A DNA stretch of 64,000 bases from Noviherbaspirillum massiliense JC206 (GCF_000312045.1 NZ_HE978635.1:374674-438673); one strand, 5' to 3'; counted from the first letter of the stretch, positions 45,827-53,978 are shown. The notes: generated by a model from the letters alone, not told the origin. Made by a program: numbers and translations.

Positions 45827-47128
45827 GTGACCCCCAAGGTCCTGATTGAATTGAAAGGCGTGTCGAAATCCTTCCGTGCCGCCGACGGCGCGCCGCGCAC
45901 GGTGCTCGACCATGTCGACTTTTCCCTCGCCGAAGGCGAGATCGTTGCGCTGCTCGGCAAGTCGGGTTCGGGCAAGTCCACGCTCTTGCGCATCATGGCC
46001 GGCCTGATCCCGGCCGATGCGGGCCGCGCGGTCTATCGCGGCCAGGCCATCTACGGGCCGGCAGCCGGAATTGCGATGGTGTTCCAGTCCTTTGCCCTGT
46101 TTCCCTGGCTGACCGTGCAGCAGAACGTGGAACTCGGGCTGGAAGCGCAAGGCGTGCCACCGGAAGAGCGCGCCAGGCGTGCCGATGCGATGCTGGAACT
46201 GATGGGCCTGGCCGGGTTCGGCGGCGCCTTGCCGCGCGAGCTGTCGGGGGGCATGCGGCAGCGGGTGGGCATTGCGCGCGCGCTGGTGACCGATCCCGAC
46301 GTGCTCTTGATGGATGAAGCCTTTTCCGCGCTGGATGTGCTGACCGGCGAGACCCTGCGCGACGACATCCTGGAATTATGGGAGAGCAAGCGGATGCCGA
46401 CCCGGGGCATGCTGATCGTCTCCCACAATATCGAAGAAGCGGTCATGATGGCGGACCGCATCATCATCCTCTCCAGCAGTCCGGGCCGGGTGCACAACGA
46501 AGTCAGGGTCGAGTTGCCGCGGCCGCGCGACGTCGATTCGATCGAGGTCCGGGCCCTGGTCGACGAGGTCTACGGTCTGATGACGATGCGTCCCGTGGTG
46601 GAAGCCGCCGGCAGCGCCGTCCCGGAGACGCACCTGGGCTACCGCCTGCCGGAGACGGATATCAGCCGCCTCGAAGGCGTGCTCGAATTGCTGGCCGACG
46701 AGCCCTTCGGTGGCCACGCCGACCTGCCGCGGCTGGCGGAGGAAGCGGAGCTGTCGGACGAGGAATTGTTCCCGGCATGCGAAGCGCTGGCCCTGCTCGG
46801 GCTGGCGCAGGTGGAAAAAGGGGATATCACGCTGACTCCGCTCGGCCAGCGGTATGCGGAAGCGCATCAGGCGCTCAAGCAGGAAATCTTCGGCCAGCAA
46901 TTGCTGACCCATGTGCCGCTGGCAGCGCACATCCGCCAGGCCCTGGAACAGGATCCAGCCGGCAGCCTGCCCGAAGAGCCGTTCCTGCAATTGCTGGAAG
47001 AATTCATGAAGGCGGATGAAGCCAAGCGCGTGCTGGAAGTCGCCATCGAATGGGGGCGCTATGGAGAAGCGTACGAATACGATTTCCACACTGGCCGCCT
47101 GAAGCTGCCGGACGAGGAGGAGGAGTAG
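45827..47128 (+). CDS. ABC transporter ATPase with C-terminal AAA-associated domain
   Basis: The 433-residue protein has a nitrate/taurine-type ATPase domain (about 5-240): Walker A GKSGSGKST, Q-loop VFQSFALFPWLTV, signature LSGGMRQR, Walker B VLLMDEAFSALD and H-loop IVSHN. The C-terminal 150 residues (about 285-425) match the AAA-associated domain seen in this family, with a winged-helix-like start (LPRLAEEAELSDEELFPACE). GTG is the start, nine bases after the permease stop, with GAGGAGG upstream. It energises the double permease. Confidence 0.9.
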   Translation: MTPKVLIELKGVSKSFRAADGAPRTVLDHVDFSLAEGEIVALLGKSGSGKSTLLRIMAGLIPADAGRAVYRGQAIYGPAAGIAMVFQSFALFPWLTVQQNVELGLEAQGVPPEERARRADAMLELMGLAGFGGALPRELSGGMRQRVGIARALVTDPDVLLMDEAFSALDVLTGETLRDDILELWESKRMPTRGMLIVSHNIEEAVMMADRIIILSSSPGRVHNEVRVELPRPRDVDSIEVRALVDEVYGLMTMRPVVEAAGSAVPETHLGYRLPETDISRLEGVLELLADEPFGGHADLPRLAEEAELSDEELFPACEALALLGLAQVEKGDITLTPLGQRYAEAHQALKQEIFGQQLLTHVPLAAHIRQALEQDPAGSLPEEPFLQLLEEFMKADEAKRVLEVAIEWGRYGEAYEYDFHTGRLKLPDEEEE

Positions 47129-47312
47129 CCCTTGCCGCTCTCCCGAGGCAAGCGGTTTCCCGATCAGGACCGGCCGGCATGCCGCGAAAACAAGAACCTC
47201 GCGAATCAGCCAGATCTCGCGCAGGCAGTAAAAAAACTTGCGCGCTCAGCGGAACTCTTGCGAGGCAGATCCTACCAAGCAAAACAGAGATGAGTTTCCC
47301 AACAGGGCAAAA

Positions 47313-47525
47313 ATGGCGCGTGTCGATGTCAGGGTTCAACAACTCGAACTATTGGTTGAAGCTGCATGTCGATACGGCGTCGTCATGGAGCTGCTTCTGA
47401 CTATCCGCGAGATGTACAACGGAAATGAACTGGAAGCGGATGCCAGCGAGCTCATCGAGTCGGCATCGGTTGCTGCTCTGCTGGCCAAGGCCGAGCGGCT
47501 GAACCAGGGAATCGACGCGCAATAG
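47313..47525 (+). CDS. hypothetical 70-residue helical protein
   Basis: From ATG 47313 (AGGGC upstream) the product is a short acidic all-helix protein: RVQQLELLVEAACRYGVVME, then LLLTIREMYNGNELEADASE and a helical C-terminus. No signal, membrane span or known domain. The frame extends 25 codons upstream without a better start. It is convergent with the 110-residue gene. Function unknown. Confidence 0.5.
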   Translation: MARVDVRVQQLELLVEAACRYGVVMELLLTIREMYNGNELEADASELIESASVAALLAKAERLNQGIDAQ

Positions 47526-47578
47526 GGACGGCGGCAGCCTGACCGCGATTGAGGGTTTTGTTCCATCAACTGACACCG

Positions 47579-47911
47579 CTAACTCAGTCGCGATACGGTC
47601 ATCGAAGGCAGCGAGCGGACGCAGTCCAGCTCATTGCCTTCGGGATCCTTGGCCGCGACCAGGTGCACCCAGGCCAGGACTTCATCGATGCTGGCGATTC
47701 CGCTTAACAAGGTCGTTCGCGCCCTCTGGTAAACCTCTAGAGGTTTTTCCCCTTCCATTTCTTCGCCTTCAGCCTCCGCGCCATTCCCCGGAATTTGCAG
47801 AGTCCGGCGCAGCAGGCGCTCCACATCCTCCAGGTCGGACGTCAGGATCCCGCGCAGCGCCATCATGCTGGAGACGGCATCATCGGTATCCTGCACACTC
47901 AGTATCCCCAT
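47579..47911 (-). CDS. hypothetical 110-residue acidic protein
   Basis: The product starts MGILSVQDTDDAVSSMMALR and is mostly helical and acidic, with a Glu/Gly-rich stretch (NGAEAEGEEMEGEKP, about 43-57). AAGGGATC precedes the ATG. No family recognised. Its 5' leader, upstream on the minus strand, contains two overlapping stem-loops and, further up, an sRNA-like unit with its own terminator. Confidence 0.5.
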   Translation of the reverse strand: MGILSVQDTDDAVSSMMALRGILTSDLEDVERLLRRTLQIPGNGAEAEGEEMEGEKPLEVYQRARTTLLSGIASIDEVLAWVHLVAAKDPEGNELDCVRSLPSMTVSRLS

Positions 47912-47982
47912 TTTCTTGATCCCTTTTCAATTCTCGGTAAAGACAACAGGCTAGAAATCAAAATACCGGATTTGCTCCCCGA

Positions 47983-48034
47983 TTCAAGCGATAGCTTGAG
48001 CGTGCTCAAGCGAACGACGAGGCCTTCGCTTGAA
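47983..48034 (-). promoter_or_regulatory. nested, competing stem-loops in the leader of the 110-residue gene
   Basis: TTCAAGCGA (47983-47991) and TCGCTTGAA (48026-48034) are perfect reverse complements. Between them GCTTGAG (47994-48000) pairs with CTCAAGC (48005-48011) across CGTG. The inner CTCAAGCGA can alternatively pair with TCGCTTGA, giving two exclusive folds. The element lies 72-123 bases before the minus-strand ATG at 47911. It may be a regulatory leader; no known riboswitch was recognised. Confidence 0.4.
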
Positions 48035-48169
48035 CGCAATTTCCCTCCGTCGAACCGCTTGCGAGATCGCAATTCCACAAGAGCGGATCCGCAAAAAGAA
48101 GGGGGGAACGTGTACGGAAACGAGGGTGGAAAGAGAGCCGGTTGCGGCTGCTGTTTCCGGGGGGCAGGC

Positions 48170-48244
48170 AAAAAAAAGCCCGCTGTCCATGTGGCAGCGG
48201 GCTGAACCCACTTCTTGGAGATAGTGGAGGAGACAGGGCGTATA
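48170..48244 (-). ncRNA. candidate small RNA with CU-rich anti-Shine-Dalgarno segments
   Basis: On the minus strand AGCCCGCTG (48203-48195) pairs with CAGCGGGCT (48185-48177) and is followed by eight T residues ending near 48170, a strong terminator with no gene before it. A -10-like TATACG lies at 48244-48239, giving a transcript of about 62 bases. Its 5' half is single-stranded and reads CTCCTCCACTATCTCC, two anti-Shine-Dalgarno blocks as in CU-rich regulatory RNAs. No -35 is convincing. The terminator is clear; the rest is inferred. Confidence 0.4.
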
Positions 48245-48556
48245 GTGACAGTTCCGCCGGGAAGGAAAAACCGTGCCAGCGGCAATGCTTTATCTCCGAA
48301 ACGGCAACAATTGCCTTTCGACACGTTTCTGCCATCCGTTTGCTTCCCCTCATCCTCGGCAAAGTTTGATAATTATCTAGCCAGGCTGCCCGATTCGGCG
48401 AATCATTGACGACTATACTGAGTTTGCATTTGTCGCGGTCGGTCGAGCGAGATGGCCAGGTATTTTCCGGAGATAAAGCAGTTCTTGGCCCGGAAGCCGG
48501 CATCGTGAATGAAGGAAAGTCCCGGCCTGCGCATGCTGTCCCGAGGAGCGGGTGAA

Positions 48557-49309
48557 ATGACGGCAATTGTTCGAATCGACGATGAAGTCATCGGCACCGA
48601 AGATTTCGTCCGGCTGCTGAAATTGTCAGGCCAGTTCGACAGCCTGATCGAGCAACTCGTCCGGGACAAGCTGACGGTGCGTGTGGCCAAGAAGCAGGGG
48701 ATCAGTGTTTCGCCGCAGGAAATACAGGACCGTGCCGACCAGTTCCGCAGGGTGCAGGGACTGCATCGGGCGGCCGACATGAACCAGTACCTCGATGCGC
48801 TCGGTGTCAGCCTCGATGAATTCGAGGCATTCATCACCGACAACCTGTACCAGGAAAAAATGATGGCGCAGGTCTGCAGCGACCAGGCCGTGGAAGACTA
48901 CTTCAAGCTGCATTCCCCCAGGTTCGACAGCATCGAGGTGAGCCATATCGTCCTCGATGCCGAAAACAAGGCGAAGGAAATGATCGCCGTGCTGCAGGAT
49001 GACCCTGACAGCTTTGCCGAGATGGCCCGGGAACATTCCATGGCCGATACCCGCGAACAGGGAGGCGTCATCGGCAAGGTGTTGCGCGGCTCCCTCAAGC
49101 CCGATATCGAAGCCAGGATCTTCAACGCCGAGCCCGGCGACCTGCTCGGCCCGTTTCCTTCTCCCGACCGGTCTTTCTATGAAATCTTTGCGGTGAATGG
49201 CAAACATCCGGCCAGTCTGGATGAGGAAACCGCTACCGAAGTGCGGCGCCTGCTGCGCGAGGATTGGCTGATGGCGCGGGCGCAGGAACACATCATCGAG
49301 GCGAAGTAG
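48557..49309 (+). CDS. PpiC-type (parvulin) peptidyl-prolyl isomerase, no signal peptide
   Basis: From ATG 48557 (GAGGAG upstream) the product is 250 residues. Residues about 10-120 are a helical SurA/PpiC-like N-domain (LIEQLVRDKLTVRVAKKQGI), and about 128-225 a parvulin domain with VSHIVLDAENKAKEMI, SFAEMAREHS, QGGVIGKV and PGDLLGPFPS. Parvulins of this layout usually carry signal peptides; this one does not. A TATACT at 48414-48419 may be the promoter -10. It lies 219 bases before a C39 peptide exporter, and PpiC-related proteins occur in peptide-maturation clusters, so it may hold or fold the exported peptide before secretion. That role is inferred. Confidence 0.82.
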   Translation: MTAIVRIDDEVIGTEDFVRLLKLSGQFDSLIEQLVRDKLTVRVAKKQGISVSPQEIQDRADQFRRVQGLHRAADMNQYLDALGVSLDEFEAFITDNLYQEKMMAQVCSDQAVEDYFKLHSPRFDSIEVSHIVLDAENKAKEMIAVLQDDPDSFAEMAREHSMADTREQGGVIGKVLRGSLKPDIEARIFNAEPGDLLGPFPSPDRSFYEIFAVNGKHPASLDEETATEVRRLLREDWLMARAQEHIIEAK

Positions 49310-49315
49310 TGATGC

Positions 49316-49331
49316 TGGCACCGTTCTTGTT
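49316..49331 (+). promoter_or_regulatory. sigma-54-like promoter before the C39 exporter
   Basis: TGGCACCGTTCTTGTT has a perfect -24 block (TGGCAC) and TTGT at the -12 position with correct 10-base separation; the consensus -12 is TTGC. It lies between the PpiC gene and the exporter, which begins at 49529, so the leader would be about 185 bases and contain the long stem at 49413-49491. Confidence 0.35.
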
Positions 49332-49412
49332 CCCACCCCTTCAAGGGGCGCAGCGGCTTTTTCGCAACGAAAGCCTTGTACCCGCGGGGTCCGAGCGGCT
49401 TGCAAGCTGCGA

Positions 49413-49491
49413 GGTGGAGGCTAGCCCAGGGATGGGTTGAACATTGGCGATGCTGAAACCGCCAAAACCCATTTCCAGCCTAAGCTCCACC
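49413..49491 (+). promoter_or_regulatory. long stem-loop in the leader of the C39 exporter gene
   Basis: Pairings in order are GGTGGAG with CTCCACC (49413-49419/49485-49491), AGGCT-type with AGCCT (49418-49422/49477-49481), ATGGGTT with AACCCAT (49432-49438/49466-49472) and TGGCG with CGCCA (49445-49449/49460-49464). This gives one extended hairpin ending 38 bases before the ATG at 49529. It could affect translation, since no strong Shine-Dalgarno precedes that ATG. Confidence 0.4.
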
Positions 49492-49528
49492 GTGAAGTGG
49501 AAGAGGCGAACATCCAGCCGACAAGTAC

Positions 49529-52500
49529 ATGGACGCATCACCCAAACCGCAGTCCCTTGCCGATTTCCTGGCGTCCGTGGAAATCCTGTCGCCCTTCACG
49601 CGCGAACAGATCGAGGCGCTGGCCGCGCATGCCCAATCCAAGTCTTATGCATTCGGCGATACGGTGTGCAATGCCGGCGAACCCGCCGGCGGACTGTACG
49701 TCATCAAGTCCGGTTCGGTCCGCATCTTCACCGAAGAGCAGGGCAAGGAAATCAGCATGGGCGTGCGCAAGGCGGGCGAGGTATTCGCCGAGCTCGCCAT
49801 GCTGCGCGAGCACTGGCATGAATCCTCGGTGCGCGCCTCGGTCAAGACCGAGCTGCTGTTCATCGCGCGCGAAGCAATCGCGCCGGTGATCGCCCAGAAC
49901 CGCGCCGCCCTGGATTTCATCACCAGCTATGTCGCAATCAGCTCGGCCGGCGGCTTCGTCACCCGGCTGTTCGACCTGCGCGGCAAGGTGAACAAGGGCG
50001 AGCTGGAGGAAGTCATCCGCAGTGTCGGCGTCAAGCGCGTGCAGGCCGGCAAGGAAATCCTGCAGCAGGATGCGCGCGACGATCGCCGGCTGTATGTGAT
50101 CCGCCAGGGAGAAGTGCGGGTGGTGCGCCGCGAGGATGGTACGGAATATCCGCTGGCGACCTTGCGCCAGGGCGAGATTTTCGGCGAGAAGGCGTGCCTG
50201 ATGCGCCAGGAACAGATGGCGACCGTAATCGCCAGCACCGATACCACGCTGCTGGTCATCCCGGAAAAGACGGTGCACCAGGTCCTAGAGCGCAATCCGA
50301 AGCTGCGCGAAGTGCTGGAAGACCGCATCCGCTTCATCGAGCGGGAATTGCAGCGGCAAAAGAAACTCGCGGAACGGCGCAAGCGGCCGGTCACGCTCGA
50401 CCTGAAGTCCAACCCCGAGTTCGGCGAAAGGCTGATCAAGCGCTTTGCCTGGGTCGAGCAGGCCGAGGAAATGGATTGCGGCGCGGCCTGTCTCGCCATG
50501 CTGTGCCGGCACTACGGCATTTCCATGACCCTCGGCAAGCTGCGCGAACTGGCGAACGTCACCACCCAGGGCGCGACCCTCGACAGCCTCGCGCGCGCCG
50601 GCGAAGCGCTCGGCTTCATCACGCGCGGTGTCCAGTGCACCTATGAAGCATTGCTCGGCTTCGAGCTGCCCTTCATCGTGCACTGGGAGGGCTATCACTA
50701 TGTCGTGGTGTATGGCATTTCGAAGCAGCAGGTGTGGGTGGCGGACCCGGCGGTCGGGTTCAGGAAGATGAGCGTGGAAGAATTCGAGCGCGGCTGGAAC
50801 GGCACCTGCCTCGTGTTCACGCCCGGCCAGAACCTGGTGCAGCTGGCGGCGTCGCGCTCGCCCTGGATCCGCTTCGCGGCTTACCTCAAGCCTTACAAGA
50901 AAATCCTGGCGCACCTGTTCCTCGCCACCTTCGTGATCCAGATGCTCGGCATCGTGCCGCCGCTGATCATCCAGAACATCCTCGACGGCGTCATCGTGCA
51001 CCAGAACGTCGGCCTGCTGCACCTGCTGATCGCCGGCCTCATCATTTCCAACCTGTTCACCCAGCTGATGACGGCAATCCGCGCCTTCCTCGCCAACTTC
51101 ATGGTGCGCAACATGGACTTCGCGATGATGTCGCAGTTCTTCAAGCACACCATGTCCCTGCCGTTTTCCTTCTTCGCCAAGCGCAAGGCGGGCGATGTGC
51201 TGGCCCGCTTCGAGGAAAACCTGACGATCCGCGCCTTCCTCACGGAATCGACCGTCACCACGCTGCTGAACCTGCTGATGGTGTTCATCTATTTCACCAT
51301 CATGTTTCTGTACAACGTGAAGATGACCCTGGTGCTGATCGCCTTCGTGCTGCCGATCCTGGCACTCACCGTGCTCGCGACGCCGCGAGTGAAGAACTAT
51401 GCGCGCGAAACCTTCACGTCCGGCACCGATGCCAAAGCCTTTCTGATGGAAACCCTGGGCGGCGTGGAAACGGTCAAGGGCATGGGCATCGAACGGCCGG
51501 TGCGCCTGAAATGGGAAAAGAAATATGCGAAGGCGCTGGACGTGCAGTACCGGGCGCAAGTCTTCAATATTCTTGTCACCTTCGCCGGCCAGCTGCTCAA
51601 TGCCGCCACCACGGTGGCCATCCTGTGGGTCGGCGCCAGTCTGGTGCTGGCGCATGAATTGACCATCGGCCAGCTGGTCGCCTTCAACGCCCTGATGGGC
51701 AGCGTGCTGGCGCCGCTGATGGGGCTGGTGAGTCTATGGAGCCGCCTGAACGATGCCATCGTCGCCATGGAGCGCCTGGGCGATGTGCTCGAAATGGAGC
51801 CGGAGCAGAAACCGGAAGACTTGCCGTCACGCGTGCTGCTGCCCGACCTGCAGGGCGAGATCCGGCTCGAGAACATCTATTTCCGCTATGGCGGCAATGA
51901 AACGCCGTATGTGCTGGAAAACATCAGCCTCGATATCAAGCCGGGTGAGCTGGTCGCCATCGTCGGCCGCAGCGGTTCCGGCAAGACCACGCTGGCGAAA
52001 ATGCTGGTCGGCTTTTATCCGCCCACCGAGGGCAGGGTGATCGTGGACGGCTATGACATGAGCGTGATCGACAAGGATTACTACCGCGCCCAGGTCGGCT
52101 ATGTCATGCAAAGCAACCTGCTGTTCTCCGGGACGATTGCGGAAAATATCGCCAGCGGCGACGAGAGCCCGGATCGGCGCCGTATCGAGGAAGTGGCGAA
52201 GATGGCGGATGCGCATGCCTTCATCAGCAAGATGCCGCTCGGTTACGAACAGGTGGTGGGGGAGCGCGGCATGGGCTTGTCCGGCGGGCAGATCCAGCGC
52301 CTGTGCATCGCCCGCGCGCTCTACCACGATCCACGCCTGCTGGTGTTCGACGAAGCTACGTCCGCCCTCGATACCCAATCCGAGAGCAACATCATCGGCA
52401 ACATGAGCGAGATCCTGCGCGGGCGCACCGCCGTCATTATCGCGCACCGCCTGTCCACCATCATGCGCGCCGACAAGATCCTCGTGCTGTACGAAGGCGC

Positions 52501-52588
52501 GGTGGTCGAGCAGGGCCGGCACGAGGAACTGGTGGGCAGGCGCGGCATGTATTACCAGCTGGTCCAGAAACAATTGAGCGCAGCATGA
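49529..52588 (+). CDS. C39-peptidase ABC exporter with two N-terminal cyclic-nucleotide-binding domains
   Basis: The 1019-residue protein has, in order, two cNMP-binding domains (about 10-130 and 145-275), a C39 peptidase (about 305-430), a six-helix exporter domain (about 440-730) and an ATPase (about 770-1015). In the peptidase, Gln (WVEQAEE), Cys (MDCGAACLAM), His (EGYHYVVVYG) and Asp (VADPA) are all present, so it should be active and cut after double-glycine leaders during export. The ATPase has GRSGSGKTT, LSGGQIQR and LLVFDEATSALD. Ordinary PCATs lack cNMP domains. No HlyD adaptor is adjacent. The last codons overlap the sigma-54 activator gene. A matching double-glycine peptide lies at 62617-62820. 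Confidence 0.9.
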   Translation: MDASPKPQSLADFLASVEILSPFTREQIEALAAHAQSKSYAFGDTVCNAGEPAGGLYVIKSGSVRIFTEEQGKEISMGVRKAGEVFAELAMLREHWHESSVRASVKTELLFIAREAIAPVIAQNRAALDFITSYVAISSAGGFVTRLFDLRGKVNKGELEEVIRSVGVKRVQAGKEILQQDARDDRRLYVIRQGEVRVVRREDGTEYPLATLRQGEIFGEKACLMRQEQMATVIASTDTTLLVIPEKTVHQVLERNPKLREVLEDRIRFIERELQRQKKLAERRKRPVTLDLKSNPEFGERLIKRFAWVEQAEEMDCGAACLAMLCRHYGISMTLGKLRELANVTTQGATLDSLARAGEALGFITRGVQCTYEALLGFELPFIVHWEGYHYVVVYGISKQQVWVADPAVGFRKMSVEEFERGWNGTCLVFTPGQNLVQLAASRSPWIRFAAYLKPYKKILAHLFLATFVIQMLGIVPPLIIQNILDGVIVHQNVGLLHLLIAGLIISNLFTQLMTAIRAFLANFMVRNMDFAMMSQFFKHTMSLPFSFFAKRKAGDVLARFEENLTIRAFLTESTVTTLLNLLMVFIYFTIMFLYNVKMTLVLIAFVLPILALTVLATPRVKNYARETFTSGTDAKAFLMETLGGVETVKGMGIERPVRLKWEKKYAKALDVQYRAQVFNILVTFAGQLLNAATTVAILWVGASLVLAHELTIGQLVAFNALMGSVLAPLMGLVSLWSRLNDAIVAMERLGDVLEMEPEQKPEDLPSRVLLPDLQGEIRLENIYFRYGGNETPYVLENISLDIKPGELVAIVGRSGSGKTTLAKMLVGFYPPTEGRVIVDGYDMSVIDKDYYRAQVGYVMQSNLLFSGTIAENIASGDESPDRRRIEEVAKMADAHAFISKMPLGYEQVVGERGMGLSGGQIQRLCIARALYHDPRLLVFDEATSALDTQSESNIIGNMSEILRGRTAVIIAHRLSTIMRADKILVLYEGAVVEQGRHEELVGRRGMYYQLVQKQLSAA

Positions 52589-53883
52589 AACTCTACAATC
52601 CCGGCATCAAGAGCGGCTCCGCCATGTCCTATGCGGGCCTGATCGAAAAGATCGAAATCCTGCGCTCGACCCTGCGCTGGGCATCGCGCCTGGAGCGGCC
52701 GGAAATCGAAAAGCTGCTGCGGCAAACCGGCGCGCTGCGCGACGAAGTGATGCAGCTGTCGCACAAGGAGCGCTTCGTGCAGGCGGCGACCGCCGAACCG
52801 ATTGAGATCGAACTATCGGCAAGCGCGCGCCGCCAGGCTCTGCTGGAGCGCAGCTTCGCGTTCGAGGGGACCTTCGGCGACAACCCGAAACTGCTCGATG
52901 CCCTCGAGATCGCGGAAAAGGCCGCACCCACCGACCTGCCGGTCCTGATCGACGGCGAAAGCGGCACCGGCAAGGAACTGATGGCCAAAGTCATCCATGC
53001 CAACGGTGCGCGCGCCGACATGCCCTACATCTCCGTCAACTGTGGCGCGATTCCCGACAGCCTGATTGAATCCGAACTCTTCGGCCACAAGAAGGGCGCT
53101 TTCACCGGCGCGGCCAATGACCGCAAGGGCAAGTTCGAAAGCGCGCACAAGGGCACCATCTTCCTCGACGAGATCGGCGAGTTGCCGCTGACCGGGCAGG
53201 TGAAGCTGCTGCGCGTGCTGCAATCCCATGAAATCCAGCGGGTCGGATCGGATGAGGCCATTTCCGTCGATGCCCGCATCGTTGCCGCCACCAACAAGAA
53301 CTTGCGCCGCCTGAGCGAAGAGGGCAGGTTCCGGGAAGACCTGTTCTACCGGCTCAGCGTCATCCACGTGACGCTGCCGCCGCTGCGCGAGCGCCGCGAC
53401 GAGATTCCACTGCTGGTCCAGTACTTCGGCGACGAAGCGGCCGAGGCGCTCAAGCGCCGCCCGATCAAGATGACGCCGCGGCTGCGTGACTTTCTGTTGA
53501 ATTATGCCTACCCGGGCAACATCCGTGAACTGCGCAACCTCATCTACCGGATCTCCTGCCTCGCCGGGGAAGTGGCGGATCTGGGGCATCTGCCGGAAGA
53601 CATCCGGCCGCGGCCAACTCTCCCTGCGACACCCGATGGCGCGGCAGTCGGAAACGGCATGACGATTCCCGTTTCGCTGAGCGATGCCAAGCGCGCCGCC
53701 AGCGACGAGGCGGAACGCGCCTTCCTCGAGCGCGGCTTGCAGGAAGTCGGCGGCACGGTGGCGGAACTGGCAAGGCGTTGTGACATGAACCGGTCCCACT
53801 TGCAGATGCTGTTGAAGAAGCACGGCATCCATTCCAAGGACTTTCGCAAGCAGGCGGCGACGCAGGGCGGGAAGGGCGGCTGA
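52585..53883 (+). CDS. sigma-54-dependent transcriptional activator without receiver domain
   Basis: The 432-residue protein starts at an ATG overlapping the exporter stop (ATGA). About 90 N-terminal residues are helical and match no known sensor. The AAA+ domain (about 95-335) has Walker A GESGTGKE, GAFTGA (about 171, the sigma-54 contact loop), Walker B GTIFLDEIGELP and the arginine finger region. The C-terminal Fis-type helix-turn-helix reads GTVAELARRCDMNRSHLQ. It activates sigma-54 promoters from upstream sites. Coupling to the exporter suggests it controls export genes, and a sigma-54 promoter with an upstream palindrome precedes the peptide gene at 62820. What signal it senses is unknown. 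Confidence 0.9.
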   Translation: MKLYNPGIKSGSAMSYAGLIEKIEILRSTLRWASRLERPEIEKLLRQTGALRDEVMQLSHKERFVQAATAEPIEIELSASARRQALLERSFAFEGTFGDNPKLLDALEIAEKAAPTDLPVLIDGESGTGKELMAKVIHANGARADMPYISVNCGAIPDSLIESELFGHKKGAFTGAANDRKGKFESAHKGTIFLDEIGELPLTGQVKLLRVLQSHEIQRVGSDEAISVDARIVAATNKNLRRLSEEGRFREDLFYRLSVIHVTLPPLRERRDEIPLLVQYFGDEAAEALKRRPIKMTPRLRDFLLNYAYPGNIRELRNLIYRISCLAGEVADLGHLPEDIRPRPTLPATPDGAAVGNGMTIPVSLSDAKRAASDEAERAFLERGLQEVGGTVAELARRCDMNRSHLQMLLKKHGIHSKDFRKQAATQGGKGG

Positions 53884-53918
53884 TTGCGACGGTTTTCACG
53901 AGCGTGAAAGCGAAACAG

Positions 53919-53978
53919 GGAGGTAGGGTGCGCCGTGCGCACCGGAATTGCATGGTGCGCACGGCGCACCCTACCTCC
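53919..53978. repeat. 25-bp perfect inverted repeat after the activator gene
   Basis: The left arm 53919-53943 (key part GGTAGGGTGCGCCGTGCGCA) and right arm 53954-53978 are perfect reverse complements around GGAATTGCAT. It lies 36 bases after the activator stop and has no T tract. GC-rich palindromes of this GTAGGGTGCGC type are, as I recall, common intergenic repeats in proteobacteria. It can form a strong hairpin protecting the 3' end of the exporter-activator transcript. Confidence 0.75.

Noticed and set aside
43841-46150. Very long minus-strand open frame (769 codons) opposite the ABC transporter genes
   Set aside because: It is a shadow frame of high-GC coding DNA on the other strand: His/Arg/Gln-rich, no domains, and it mirrors the genuine permease and ATPase.
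51361-51376. TGGCAC-N5-GTGC match to the sigma-54 consensus inside the exporter gene
   Set aside because: It lies deep in coding sequence with no gene start nearby and its -12 box is imperfect. It shows that partial matches occur by chance, so the intergenic ones need their context.
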